Shown: one piece after another, positions 16,945-25,274 of the stretch | How the letters are laid out: the number at the start of each line of letters is the position of its first letter | Position numbering within the stretch: position 1 is the stretch's first letter | NCBI GenBank assembly: GCA_947381945.1 | Contig: CANCXM010000006.1 | Span: 1-64,000, forward strand | Direction: 5' to 3' | Length of the DNA stretch: 64,000 bases | Source: an uncultured Muribaculaceae bacterium | GTDB taxonomy: Bacteria > Bacteroidota > Bacteroidia > Bacteroidales > Muribaculaceae | Position numbers and translations under genes: made by a program | The notes under the pieces: generated by a model | Told to the model about the DNA's origin: nothing | The model's database searches: none | Seen by the model: the letters and a program-made list of their open reading frames with translations, nothing else

Positions 16945-17712
16945 TTAGATACCTCTGAATTTTGCAAGGGTTATGGCCGTAGCGATAGCTGCATTGAGCG
17001 ATTCTCCTGTTTCCTGTCCTTCCGGGTAAGACGGGATCAACAATCGCTCCGTCACCATCGCCTCAACTTCGGCTGAGATTCCTTTCCCTTCATTGCCTAT
17101 GACGATGATTCCTTTCTGTTGGAGCGTGGCCTTACGGATGTCCTCACCGTCAAGGAAAGTTCCATAGACAGATTTCGCACCAACCTCATTAATCATCTCA
17201 GGGAGATTTCCGTAGTAAAGTTTCACTCTGGAAATAGAACCCATAGTCGATTGGATGACCTTGGGTGCAAAACAATCGGCCGTTTCATTGCTGCATATAA
17301 TCTCCCGTATTCCAAACCAGTCGGCGACACGGATTATTGTACCGAGATTTCCCGGGTCCTGAATGGTGTCAAGAGCGAGTATAAGTTTGTCGGCAAGAGA
17401 TGGCAATTCAATCTTCCGTTCTGGTATTTCATAAACGGCAATGACATCAGATGGTGTCGAAAGGCTTGTCATCCTTGACATGTCGTTGCGGGTAACCTTG
17501 ACAAGCGCATCGCAATCCACAACAGACTTTATGTCCGCTCCGTGGTTGACAATCCACTCATGAGTGGCAAAGAGATGCCGGAGGTTGAAATGGCCGAGTG
17601 TGTCAAGCACACACTTCGTCCCTTCAGCCTTGAAAGCTCCCTCTTTTCGTCGCGTCTTACGTTCATCGAGTGACTTTACGGTGCGATATAAGTTCTTTGT
17701 CAGTTCAATCAT
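16945..17712 (-). CDS. SPOUT-family RNA 2'-O-methyltransferase (TrmH/RlmB-like)
   Basis: About 255 residues. The N-terminal substrate-binding part (NLYRTVKSLDERKTRRKEG) is followed by a SPOUT knot domain with the three TrmH motifs: LDTIQDPGNLGTIIRVADWF, IVIGNEGKGIS and SLNAAIATAI. It transfers methyl from SAM to a ribose 2'-OH; whether the target is rRNA or tRNA cannot be told. The start is MIELTKNLYR at 17712, placed after a consensus promoter; a longer frame from 17763 lies upstream of that promoter and is rejected. First gene of the probable trmH-radA-PCMD-trmN6-CPBP operon. Confidence 0.88.
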   Translation of the reverse strand: MIELTKNLYRTVKSLDERKTRRKEGAFKAEGTKCVLDTLGHFNLRHLFATHEWIVNHGADIKSVVDCDALVKVTRNDMSRMTSLSTPSDVIAVYEIPERKIELPSLADKLILALDTIQDPGNLGTIIRVADWFGIREIICSNETADCFAPKVIQSTMGSISRVKLYYGNLPEMINEVGAKSVYGTFLDGEDIRKATLQQKGIIVIGNEGKGISAEVEAMVTERLLIPSYPEGQETGESLNAAIATAITLAKFRGI

Positions 17713-17732
17713 AATTGTAACTAAAATATTGT

Positions 17733-17764
17733 CAAAGTTACATATTTTCATAAAAATAAACAAA
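17733..17764 (-). promoter_or_regulatory. Promoter of the trmH-like/radA operon
   Basis: Minus strand: TTTG (17764-17761), a 20-base spacer and TAACTTTG (17740-17733), a very good consensus match, about 20 bases before ATG 17712. Confidence 0.7.
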
Positions 17765-17803
17765 AGACGCCCTTGCTTGTAGGCACCAATTGGATATTTT
17801 GAC

Positions 17804-17811
17804 TACTTTTG
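17804..17811 (+). promoter_or_regulatory. -7 element for the kinase-RapZ gene
   Basis: TACTTTTG matches TAnnTTTG, 18 bases before ATG 17830. It overlaps an upstream TTG (17809) that could otherwise be taken as the start, so ATG 17830 is preferred. The -33 element is weak. Confidence 0.5.
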
Positions 17812-17829
17812 TCGAAACGTTTTCTTAAA

Positions 17830-19218
17830 ATGTTAAAGGATTTATACGCAAAAAAGTTCGGGGTCTCCCCTCTTTCGATCCTTCCTCTTACGCAAGCAGG
17901 AAGCAATCGCCAATACTTCCGTCTGACCGGTCCGGAGACGGTAGTCGGAGTCATCGGCTGTTCTGAGGACGAAAACAAGTCGTTCATCTATCTTTCAAAA
18001 CATTTCAGAGCCAAGGGACTGCCGGTTCCTGAGGTTATTGCAGTAGCAGATGATTTTTCTGCATATTTGCAGGAAGATTTGGGCGATAGACAATTGTTTG
18101 ATGAACGTTCCTCAATCGAATTGCTGAAAAAGGCAGTTGCCATCCTTCCGGATTTCCAATATAAAGGAGCGGAAGGACTCGACTTTTCAAAATGTTATCC
18201 GGTAAGCGATTTTGATGAGCAAGCCATACTTTGGGACTTGAATTATTTCAAGTATTGTTTCCTGAACACGACAGGTGTTTCATATCGTGAATCAGAACTC
18301 GAACAAGATTTCCGGAAAATGGCGGTACGGTTGTCCGTAAATCCAAAAGGGACGTTCATGTATCGTGACTTCCAATCGCGCAACGTCATGATAAAGGATG
18401 GCGAGCCCTATTTCATAGATTTTCAGGGTGGCCGTCGCGGACCGGCGGAATATGACATCGTTTCCTTCGTCACTCAAGCGCGTGCAGCCTTCCCGCAGGA
18501 TGTAAGGGAAATGCTTGTCAATACATATATCGAAAGTGCATCCAGATATGTCGACATTGACGCCTCGGAATTCAAAAGACGATTCCGCGAATTCTATTTG
18601 CTCAGAACTTTGCAAGTTTTGGGAGCGTACGGTTTCAGAGGTAAATTTGAGCGAAAACCTCATTTTTTGAAGAGCATACCGGCTGCAATAGACAACCTCG
18701 CATCAATCATCAATGATGGTGCGTTGGATGAATATCCTTATCTCATGAAGGTGCTTGCATCAGTAGTTGAGAAAGAAAAAACTCCACCTGCAGCAAACAT
18801 CCTGCAAGAAAGCTCGCTGACGGTGACGGTGATGAGTTTTTCCTATAAGAAAGGAATTCCTGCCGACTTGTCGGGCAACGGCGGAGGATTTGTGCTTGAC
18901 TGCCGTGGTATGGAAAATCCGGGACGCTATGAGGAGTATAAGAAAATCACGGGTCTTGATGGCCCGGTCATCGAGTTTCTGGAACGCAAAGGAGAAATCA
19001 TAACTTTCCTTGACCATTGCTTCGGACTTGTAGACCCGTCTGTTGAGTGCTATGACCGTCGTGGTTTCACGTCCCTGTCCGTCAACTTCGGTTGCACCGG
19101 TGGGCAACACCGCAGTGTCTATGGCGCTCAAAAAATGGCCGAACATATAAAGGCTAAATTCCCTCACGTCAAAGTCCATCTCATCCATCGCGAACAAAAT
19201 ATCGACCGTACACTATGA
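17830..19218 (+). CDS. Sugar-1-kinase (APH fold) fused to a RapZ C-terminal domain
   Basis: 462 residues in two parts. Residues about 10-290 are an aminoglycoside-phosphotransferase-type kinase like AmgK, the anomeric MurNAc/GlcNAc kinase. The catalytic loop is YRDFQSRN (Asp180, Asn185) and the metal Asp197 sits in IDFQGG. Residues about 330-460 match the RapZ C-terminal domain (MSFSYKKGIP, FVLDCRGMENPGR, VNFGCTGGQHRSVY), which in E. coli RapZ senses glucosamine-6-phosphate. The RapZ nucleotide-binding N-domain is absent. The gene overlaps the next one, a MurU-like nucleotidyltransferase, by ATGA. AmgK-MurU forms a peptidoglycan-recycling route in Pseudomonas; the same role here is inferred from the pairing. 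Confidence 0.82.
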   Translation: MLKDLYAKKFGVSPLSILPLTQAGSNRQYFRLTGPETVVGVIGCSEDENKSFIYLSKHFRAKGLPVPEVIAVADDFSAYLQEDLGDRQLFDERSSIELLKKAVAILPDFQYKGAEGLDFSKCYPVSDFDEQAILWDLNYFKYCFLNTTGVSYRESELEQDFRKMAVRLSVNPKGTFMYRDFQSRNVMIKDGEPYFIDFQGGRRGPAEYDIVSFVTQARAAFPQDVREMLVNTYIESASRYVDIDASEFKRRFREFYLLRTLQVLGAYGFRGKFERKPHFLKSIPAAIDNLASIINDGALDEYPYLMKVLASVVEKEKTPPAANILQESSLTVTVMSFSYKKGIPADLSGNGGGFVLDCRGMENPGRYEEYKKITGLDGPVIEFLERKGEIITFLDHCFGLVDPSVECYDRRGFTSLSVNFGCTGGQHRSVYGAQKMAEHIKAKFPHVKVHLIHREQNIDRTL

Positions 19219-19997
19219 AAGCTATGATTTTTGCCGCAGGGCTCGGTACCCGCTTAGGCGATATTACCCGTGAAAAGCCGAAGGCTCTTGTGGAAGTCGG
19301 TGGCGAACCGATGTTGAAACGTGTGATTCTTAAATTGAAATCGGCAGGTATCACTGATATGGTTGTCAATGTCCATCATCATGGCGAAGCTATTATTGAC
19401 TATCTGAACGCCAACAATAATTTCGGTATCAGCATTGCAATCAGTGATGAACGTGACCAACTTCTTGACACCGGTGGCGGACTCCTGAAAGCGCGCGGAT
19501 TTCTTGAAGGTCACGAACCCATACTCATCCATAACGCCGATATTCTGACTGATTTCGACATTCAGGAAATGGAGCGCGCACATTCACTGTCCGAATCCGA
19601 TGCAACTCTTCTTGTCGCCAATCGGTCAACTTCTCGCTATCTGTTGTTTGACAGAAATATGCGCATGGTCGGATGGAAGAATGTGAAAACCGGGGAGGTG
19701 CGTTCGCCTTTTAGCAATCTCTTGGAGAATCCGGTTTGTCCCGAGGATGAAATTCAACCTTTGGCATTCGGAGGCGTTCATATCGTCAATCCGTCCATTT
19801 TCCCGATGCTTGCTTCTTATACAGACGAAGCCAAATTCTCAATCACTCCGTTCTACACTGATGCCTGTTCAGCTTTGAAAATAAAAGGCTATCTTCCGTC
19901 GCAGGAATACAACTGGATAGACATAGGCAAACCGGATTCACTTACGGCTGCTGAAAATATTGTTTCAAAACTTCGGCCGATTCAACCGGAGGAGTAA
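19215..19997 (+). CDS. murU: MurU-like sugar-1-phosphate nucleotidyltransferase
   Basis: A 260-residue NTP_transferase. The signature GLGTRLGDITREKPKALV sits at the N-terminus, with the metal/nucleotide aspartate in IHNADILTDF and a late sugar-binding YNWIDIGKPDSL. MurU joins MurNAc-1-phosphate to UTP to give UDP-MurNAc; other sugars are possible because the family is broad. It overlaps the kinase-RapZ gene by 4 bases (ATGA), so translation is coupled. Its last 56 bases overlap the 3' end of menD on the other strand. Confidence 0.8.
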   Translation: MKAMIFAAGLGTRLGDITREKPKALVEVGGEPMLKRVILKLKSAGITDMVVNVHHHGEAIIDYLNANNNFGISIAISDERDQLLDTGGGLLKARGFLEGHEPILIHNADILTDFDIQEMERAHSLSESDATLLVANRSTSRYLLFDRNMRMVGWKNVKTGEVRSPFSNLLENPVCPEDEIQPLAFGGVHIVNPSIFPMLASYTDEAKFSITPFYTDACSALKIKGYLPSQEYNWIDIGKPDSLTAAENIVSKLRPIQPEE

Positions 19998-21627
19998 AGA
20001 CAGCCAATATTGCCGGTCGGTCATTGACAGAAACAAATTCTGCGAATTCTCTTTCCAATTCCTCAAAGTCATGAGCTTCACCATAGTGGAAGCCATAGCC
20101 ATCCGCAAGCTGACGGAGAGGCAAACGGGTTCCTACAGCAAAATATTGTTCAAGTTCCGGAAGGGATGATGTAGAAGGAATGAATCTGAAAATTCCACCC
20201 CCTTCGTTGCAGATTACTATTACTTTGAATTTAGGTGTCACAAGCATCGAAGATAGAGCCGCAAGGTCGTACTGGCAGCTCATATCCCCTGTTATAAGCA
20301 ACGTGATACCGGAATACATCGTTGATGCGCCGAGCGCGGTTGAACTGCAACCGTCGATGCCGCTGACACCACGGTTACAGTCGCAGCGATGCAGATGATT
20401 GCAATTCATCAGTTGGGCGTATCGGATGGGCGTACCATTAGACAACTGCAGGTTCCAACGCGCCGGAATGTTTGGAATGAGATACCCGAACGCTTTCATG
20501 TCGGACCACGGCGCTTTTTTAAGATACGATTGGTGAATTATATCTGCTTTTGCAGCTAAATCACGCCAACGTGCGGCATAATCACTTGGGTTCTTAAAAA
20601 TCTGCAGCGCGGATGCAAGCTGACGCAAAAATATGGCCGGGCGCATCTCTACACGCAATGAAAGATGTTTGAAACAGTCGATAGTCGTGTGAGACAATCC
20701 GACATGCCAATGCTCAACATTATCCAGTTTCCGCAACCAATCCTTCACAAAGCGCGAGACCAACGCTCCACCTGCCGTTATTACCACATCCGGTGAAAGC
20801 TCCTGCCGTTCAGAATTTGAAAGGCGGCAGAGGGTTGAATCAATGCGGTTGATGAACAGTGGTGAATGAAGATTTGCAATGGTCTCGGTCATAACTGCCA
20901 CATTCGGCAATTTGGCAAGTTTTGCCAATGCCCTGTTGAGCTTCTCATCAGGCTCGTGGAATCCGACTATAATGAGCACCTTGCGGGGAGATGCAATGTT
21001 CTCCCCTATTTTCCTCGCTTCTGCGGTCGGCAACTCAACGGATGGTGAAACCATCCGTATGACACGACTGGCATTTTCCGTGTAATCGGCCAATTTATTC
21101 AGTGGCGCATCCAAGCGGATATTGATATGCACAGGTCCACGTCGTCCGTTCACTGCCTCAAGCAACAGGTCATTGATAAGACGGTTGCAGACCCATTTGC
21201 CGTTCGGGAAATCAGTATGCGCAGGTATGTCACAACTGCGTTTGACGTATGGTGCAAGAGCATTCTGTTGCCAGATTGTCTGGGAATCATCCTGATCAAT
21301 CCATTCTTCCGGACGGTCTGCGGATATTACAATCAACGGTGCGCAGCGGTAAAACGCTTCCGCTACAGCAGGAGCATAGTTCAGGAGTGCCGATCCGCTC
21401 GTGCATACAATGGCTACAGGCTCTCCGCTCTGAATCGACATACCAAGAGCGATGAAGGCGGCTGAACGCTCATCTATGACAACGTCCGTTTGCAAATCCT
21501 CCCTGCGTGAAAGCGCAAGCACCAACGGAGCGTTGCGGCTTCCCGGAGAAAGAACGACATGGCGCACTCCGTGAGCCACGAGAAGATCAGCAAGTATATT
21601 ACATGAATGTTTATCGGTCGTGAGCAT
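19942..21627 (-). CDS. menD: MenD, SEPHCHC synthase of menaquinone synthesis
   Basis: About 561 residues; a thiamine-diphosphate enzyme joining 2-oxoglutarate and isochorismate to make SEPHCHC, for menaquinone used in anaerobic respiration. The N-terminal pyrimidine-binding domain has VLSPGSRNAPLVLAL and the conserved Glu in DERSAAFIALGM; VIVCTSGSALLNYAPA-like sequence follows. The C-terminal ThDP domain has GDMSCQYDLAALSS. The start is MLTTDKHSCNILAD at 21627; an 18-residue upstream extension is rejected because a -7 box lies there (21666-21659). No other men gene is next to it, and it overlaps murU tail to tail by 56 bases. Confidence 0.92.
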   Translation of the reverse strand: MLTTDKHSCNILADLLVAHGVRHVVLSPGSRNAPLVLALSRREDLQTDVVIDERSAAFIALGMSIQSGEPVAIVCTSGSALLNYAPAVAEAFYRCAPLIVISADRPEEWIDQDDSQTIWQQNALAPYVKRSCDIPAHTDFPNGKWVCNRLINDLLLEAVNGRRGPVHINIRLDAPLNKLADYTENASRVIRMVSPSVELPTAEARKIGENIASPRKVLIIVGFHEPDEKLNRALAKLAKLPNVAVMTETIANLHSPLFINRIDSTLCRLSNSERQELSPDVVITAGGALVSRFVKDWLRKLDNVEHWHVGLSHTTIDCFKHLSLRVEMRPAIFLRQLASALQIFKNPSDYAARWRDLAAKADIIHQSYLKKAPWSDMKAFGYLIPNIPARWNLQLSNGTPIRYAQLMNCNHLHRCDCNRGVSGIDGCSSTALGASTMYSGITLLITGDMSCQYDLAALSSMLVTPKFKVIVICNEGGGIFRFIPSTSSLPELEQYFAVGTRLPLRQLADGYGFHYGEAHDFEELEREFAEFVSVNDRPAILAVFTPPVESAEVLKQYFQQP

Positions 21628-21658
21628 AGAAAGCTTGGTTTGATGGTGAATTTTGATG

Positions 21659-21666
21659 CAAAAATA
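21659..21666 (-). promoter_or_regulatory. -7 element for menD
   Basis: Minus strand TATTTTTG, about 31 bases before the menD ATG at 21627. Confidence 0.45.
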
Positions 21667-21709
21667 CAAATATTGGCGCAACCGCGCACCAATTTCGGGA
21701 GGAATGTGT

Positions 21710-21717
21710 TACTTTTG
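21710..21717 (+). promoter_or_regulatory. -7 element for the DUF4924 gene
   Basis: TACTTTTG, 35 bases before ATG 21753. Together with the menD box it makes a divergent promoter region of about 125 bases. Confidence 0.5.
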
Positions 21718-21752
21718 TAGAACAACTTTCACTGAACAAATTATAATCATCA

Positions 21753-22307
21753 ATGTATATAGCATCTCAGAAACATAAGGAAAACATCGCGGAATATCTG
21801 CTTTACATGTGGCAGATTGAAGATATTATCCGAGCTAACGGGCTTGATATAGACCGCATAAAAGCCAACGTAATCGACAAGTTTCATCTCGAACCGGCAC
21901 AGGAAAAAGAGATGGTCGAATGGTATGAATCGCTGATTGACATGATGCGTCGCGAGAACGTTGAGAAAAGCGGACATCTGCAACTAAACAAAAATGTCAT
22001 CATCCAGCTTACGGATCTCCATCTCGCACTCTTGAAAGATCCCCGCTTCCCGGAATATACCGCCGAGTTCTATAAGACTCTGCCCTACATTGTCGAGCTT
22101 CGTGCCAAATCCGGAGAAAATCCGACCGGTGAGATCGAGACATGTTTCAATGCTCTTTACGGAATGCTGATGCTGCGTCTGCAAAGCAAGGAAATCACTC
22201 CCGAGACTCAGACAGCCATCACTCAGATTTCAAAATTCCTTGCCCTGCTCACCAAAGATTTCCATCTTGACCGCGAAGACAAGCTCTTCCCTCCGGACGA
22301 GGAATAA
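21753..22307 (+). CDS. DUF4924 family protein
   Basis: A 184-residue, largely alpha-helical cytoplasmic protein. The N-terminus (MYIASQKHKENIAEYLLYM) and the acidic C-terminus (EDKLFPPDEE) match the Bacteroidetes DUF4924 family. There is no signal peptide, membrane helix or catalytic motif. It is a single-gene unit, divergent from menD and convergent with lpdA. Function unknown. Confidence 0.8.
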   Translation: MYIASQKHKENIAEYLLYMWQIEDIIRANGLDIDRIKANVIDKFHLEPAQEKEMVEWYESLIDMMRRENVEKSGHLQLNKNVIIQLTDLHLALLKDPRFPEYTAEFYKTLPYIVELRAKSGENPTGEIETCFNALYGMLMLRLQSKEITPETQTAITQISKFLALLTKDFHLDREDKLFPPDEE

Positions 22308-22317
22308 TTCAAAGGAC

Positions 22318-22410
22318 AGCTTATAAAATCAGGATGCATGTCAGTAACGGCATATTAAAGATCTAACCAATCTTCTGCCAAAACTGACATGCATCCTGAT
22401 TTTATAAGCT
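22318..22410. repeat. 28-bp perfect inverted repeat between DUF4924 and lpdA
   Basis: The left arm (22318-22345) and right arm (22383-22410) are exact reverse complements over 28 bases, with a 37-base centre. Arms begin AGCTTATAAAATCAGGATGC. A further CAAAGG (22310-22315) / CCTTTG (22415-22420) pair flanks them with small unequal gaps. It lies in the 3' region of two converging genes and probably acts as a bidirectional terminator, but the stem is about twice as long as the other terminators in this window and no clear T-tract follows. Confidence 0.8.
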
Positions 22411-22423
22411 ATTCCCTTTGGAT

Positions 22424-23755
22424 TTACTTAGGAATTGCCGAAAGAACGACTTCTCCAAGTGTCGGATGTGCATGGACCGTGGATGAGATGGCCGAAGCCT
22501 TTAATCCTGCCTGCATAGCGGTTGCAATTTCCTGCACGAGATCGGCTGCATGAGCGCCGCAGATATGACAGCCGAGAAGTTCATCGGTTTCTGCATCAGC
22601 GATTACTTTTACAAGGCCGTCAGGTTCGCCCATTGCAAGAGCCTTTCCATTCGCCCTGAAAGTAGCTTTGCCAATCTTTACATTGAGCCCGAGTTCGGCA
22701 CACTTTTCTTCCGTCAGACCTACCATAGCACATTCGGGATATGTGAAAACAGCCGAAGGAATCACATCCGTGAGCGTGGTGAGACCAAGCGCGACCTTGC
22801 CATGCATGGTGGCAGCATGAGCAAGCATACAACGTCCGTTCACGTCACCAATTGCATAAAGCTTGACATCTGACGGAGCCTTCCCGTCCTCAAACTTCAT
22901 GGTCATATCATCATTGACGGCAATCGCTCTGCGGTTGAACTTGACACCAAGTTCAGCCAAACCTTCCGGGACGACCGGCTGCCGACCGACAGCCATCAGC
23001 ACAGCCTCAGCTTCAACCGTCTTTTCCTTTCCCTTTACCGAGTAGTTGACCACAAGACCGGCCGATATGGACTTGACCTCCGCTCCTGTGATAATATTGA
23101 TACCACGGCGTTTGAGCGACATACGCAAACGCTTGGCTATTTCAGTATCAAATGGCGGAAGTATCTCCTTGCAGTATTCCACAACCGTCACTTCCACTCC
23201 GAAAGCCGCGAAAATGGATGCAAATTCCATTCCTATTACACCACCGCCAATCACGCAAAGTGATTTCGGCAATGTATCGAGCGAGAGAATCTCATCGCTT
23301 GTCAGACAAAGTTCCTTACCCTCGATAGGGAGCATGGCCGGAGCCGACCCCGTTGCGATTATAATTTCAGGCGCAGTATACTCTTGGCCGTCAACCTCCA
23401 CAATTGCAGTAGCTTTGAACCGGGCTTCTCCGTTGATGACATTTACATTCTTCAAAAGAGTAGCTACGCCCTCACGGAGTTCACCGACAATCCTGTCCTT
23501 GCGCTGCATTACAGCAGGAAAATCAAGGACCGAATTTGCAGCGGAGAAACCGTAATCGGCAGCTTCTGCAAGAGTCATGGCCACTTCAGCCGAACGGCAT
23601 AGAGCCTTTGTCGGGATACACCCACGATTGAGGCATGTTCCACCCGGCTGCGCACGTTCGATCAACGTGACAGTCTTACCGTGGGCCACGGCCTCGACGG
23701 CTGTCTCATAGCCGCCGGGACCGGCCCCGATAATTATTAAATCTGACTTTTCCAT
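22424..23755 (-). CDS. lpdA: Dihydrolipoyl dehydrogenase (E3/L-protein)
   Basis: A 443-residue flavoprotein that reoxidises dihydrolipoyl groups with NAD+. It has an N-terminal FAD site (IIIGAGPGGYETAVEA), the redox disulfide GGTCLNRGCIPTK, an NAD-binding GGGVIGMEFASIFAAFG, an FAD motif YAIGDVNGRCMLAHAA and a C-terminal catalytic HAHPTLGE. It is last in the minus-strand glycine cleavage operon, 21 bases after gcvPB, so it most likely serves the H-protein. At 443 residues it is slightly short but complete. Confidence 0.93.
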   Translation of the reverse strand: MEKSDLIIIGAGPGGYETAVEAVAHGKTVTLIERAQPGGTCLNRGCIPTKALCRSAEVAMTLAEAADYGFSAANSVLDFPAVMQRKDRIVGELREGVATLLKNVNVINGEARFKATAIVEVDGQEYTAPEIIIATGSAPAMLPIEGKELCLTSDEILSLDTLPKSLCVIGGGVIGMEFASIFAAFGVEVTVVEYCKEILPPFDTEIAKRLRMSLKRRGINIITGAEVKSISAGLVVNYSVKGKEKTVEAEAVLMAVGRQPVVPEGLAELGVKFNRRAIAVNDDMTMKFEDGKAPSDVKLYAIGDVNGRCMLAHAATMHGKVALGLTTLTDVIPSAVFTYPECAMVGLTEEKCAELGLNVKIGKATFRANGKALAMGEPDGLVKVIADAETDELLGCHICGAHAADLVQEIATAMQAGLKASAISSTVHAHPTLGEVVLSAIPK

Positions 23756-23776
23756 AAGGAAGAGTTTTGCTCGGTG

Positions 23777-25258
23777 TTAAAGATCAGCAAAAGTCACAAC
23801 CGGATTGAGTGCTGCCGCCGTATCATCCGGTTTGCGGATTGGAGTTTCAAGCGGTGCGTTCTTCACCACATCCGGAGTTTCCGCAGCTTCACGGGCAATG
23901 TCGCGCATCACAGCGATAAACTCGTCGAGCGTTTCCTTGCTTTCAGTCTCCGTCGGTTCAATCATGAGTGATTCATGGAAAAGAAGCGGGAAATATATGG
24001 TCGGAGCGTGGAATCCGTGGTCAAGAAGTCGTTTGGCGACATTGAGTGTAGTAACACCGGTAGACTTGTCAGTAAGACCGTCAAACACGAATTCATGTTT
24101 GCATACGCGGTCAATCGGCAATTCATAGAGATCGCGGAGCGATTCCTTGATATAGTTGGCATTGAGTGTCGCAAGCGTACCTGCAAGTTTCAGACCATCC
24201 CTGCCGAGCGAAAGTATGTAGGCCAAGGCGCGGAGCTCGACAGCAAAGTTTCCAAGCCACGCAGAAATACGGCCGAGCGCATGTGGGCCCTTCTCAGTGC
24301 CGAAATCAAGATGGAAAAGCGGATCTCCATTGTCCCCGGTATGTTTTACCACACGGGGATTGGGCAGGAACTGTTCGAGACCTGCGCGTACACCAACCGG
24401 TCCGGAACCGGGACCTCCACCGCCATGAGGAGTGGAGAAGGTCTTGTGGAGATTAATGTGCATCACATCGAACCCCATGTCGCCCGGACGAGCCACACCT
24501 AACAGCGGATTGAGATTTGCACCGTCATAATAGAGGAGCGCACCGCAAGCATGAACCATCTCGGCAATCTCAGGAATATTGTGCTCGAAGATTCCGACGG
24601 TGTTGGGATTGGTCATCATGACTGCAGCCACAGTCTCATCGAGGAGCGGACGCAATGCCTCGACATCGACCGTTCCATCCGGAAGGCTCTTCACCTCGAC
24701 AACTTTCAATCCGGCTACAGCTGCTGATGCAGGATTTGTTCCGTGAGCCGAGTCGGGAACAATCACTTTTGTGCGTTTCATGTCGCCTCGGCTTTCATGA
24801 TAAGCACGGATGACCATAAGACCGGTCAACTCACCGTGGGCACCTGCGTAGGGATTGAGTGTGAACTCAGCCATTCCACCAATTTCACTTAACATCTGCT
24901 GCAAGGTGTAGTAGGCTTCAAGAGCACCCTGAACAGTTGCCGAAGGCTGGAAAGGATGCAGAGCTGTAAATGCCGGCAATGAAGCCATTTCCTCATTGAT
25001 TTTGGGATTGTACTTCATTGTGCATGAGCCGAGAGGATAGAAGCCTGTGTCCACACCAAAGTTATTGGTGGACATATTGTTGTAGTGTCTTACGACCGTC
25101 AGCTCATCCACTTCGGGAAGTTCCGGAGATTTCGTGCGAAGCAAATCGGACGGAAGTCCGGCGAGAGCATCCTCGCAACCGTTGGCGGGTAGACTATAGC
25201 CCTGACGTCCCGGACGCGAGAGCTCAAAAATTACTTTTCCGTAATATTTCTTATTCAT
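23777..25258 (-). CDS. gcvPB: Glycine dehydrogenase (decarboxylating) subunit 2
   Basis: 493 residues; the pyridoxal-phosphate subunit of the two-part P-protein, which decarboxylates glycine and passes the aminomethyl group to lipoyl-GcvH. The PLP lysine is in [32 protein letters not shown] sequence appears as [17 protein letters not shown]. It follows gcvPA by 16 bases. Length and motifs fit the split form, not the fused ~950-residue GcvP. Confidence 0.95.
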   Translation of the reverse strand: MNKKYYGKVIFELSRPGRQGYSLPANGCEDALAGLPSDLLRTKSPELPEVDELTVVRHYNNMSTNNFGVDTGFYPLGSCTMKYNPKINEEMASLPAFTALHPFQPSATVQGALEAYYTLQQMLSEIGGMAEFTLNPYAGAHGELTGLMVIRAYHESRGDMKRTKVIVPDSAHGTNPASAAVAGLKVVEVKSLPDGTVDVEALRPLLDETVAAVMMTNPNTVGIFEHNIPEIAEMVHACGALLYYDGANLNPLLGVARPGDMGFDVMHINLHKTFSTPHGGGGPGSGPVGVRAGLEQFLPNPRVVKHTGDNGDPLFHLDFGTEKGPHALGRISAWLGNFAVELRALAYILSLGRDGLKLAGTLATLNANYIKESLRDLYELPIDRVCKHEFVFDGLTDKSTGVTTLNVAKRLLDHGFHAPTIYFPLLFHESLMIEPTETESKETLDEFIAVMRDIAREAAETPDVVKNAPLETPIRKPDDTAAALNPVVTFADL

Positions 25259-25274
25259 GGTTTCGGGACTTCAA

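Noticed and set aside
22318..22410. Invertible promoter flanked by inverted repeats
   Set aside because: The 37-base centre has no promoter-like sequence and is far shorter than known invertible segments; no recombinase gene is near.
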